DNA from: Rhynchopus sp. YZ270_cl-10 | Lineage: Eukaryota > Euglenozoa > Diplonemea > Diplonemida > Diplonemidae | Direction: 5' to 3' | Assembly (NCBI GenBank): GCA_964035575.1 | Contig: OZ037839.1 | Location: 248,001-312,000, forward strand | DNA: 64,000 nucleotides | The DNA itself: not shown here | Position numbering within the stretch: position 1 is the stretch's first letter | Content: more model-generated notes on this DNA | What the model saw: only the letters and a program-made list of their open reading frames with translations | What the model was told of the DNA's origin: nothing | Database searches by the model: none

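Overview
This window looks like nuclear DNA of a single-celled eukaryote that I cannot place further. The reasons are a gene whose reading frame crosses a GTATGT...TACAG spliceosomal intron, a secretory-pathway kinase of the FAM20/four-jointed type, a secreted CUB-like/sushi protein, abundant non-autonomous DNA transposons and long microsatellite tracts. There is no sign of prokaryotic operons, and I saw no rRNA, tRNA or CRISPR. All the convincing genes lie on the minus strand.

Layout. (1) 1-5746 holds almost no host genes: a hAT-like element (526-1518), a very large concentric inverted repeat (about 1600-4510) and a foldback element built on a GTGCGGAAAAA motif (4641-5185). (2) 5747-9934 (-) encodes a secreted protein: signal peptide, one sushi-like domain, six CUB-like repeats and, unusually, a C-terminal seven-blade WD40 propeller. 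(3) 10-23.3 kb is a repeat field. It contains at least six small terminal-inverted-repeat elements, a CTCTCACARG minisatellite, a 406-bp satellite array, and long tracts of 5-, 7- and 9-mers that all share the core CAGTA. (4) 23372-25464 (-) encodes a type II membrane FAM20/four-jointed-like kinase with one intron and an AATAAA signal overlapping its stop codon. (5) 25.5-28.9 kb is AT-rich and mostly empty, with one small possible gene. (6) 28960-64000 (-) is one uninterrupted reading frame that runs off the right edge: at least 11,679 residues of alanine- and glutamate-rich coiled coil. It contains eight tandem 516/523-residue modules flanked by mosaics of shuffled smaller blocks.

The two smaller genes belong to the secretory pathway: one secreted glycoprotein and one predicted Golgi-lumen kinase. 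The giant protein is probably a cytoskeletal or organelle-scaffold coiled coil, but no domain identifies it. The most unusual material is the CAGTA-core repeat family, which is carried in dispersed and transposon-like units, and the ongoing recombination inside the giant gene (a 3117-bp higher-order repeat, and near-identical blocks 21.8 kb apart).
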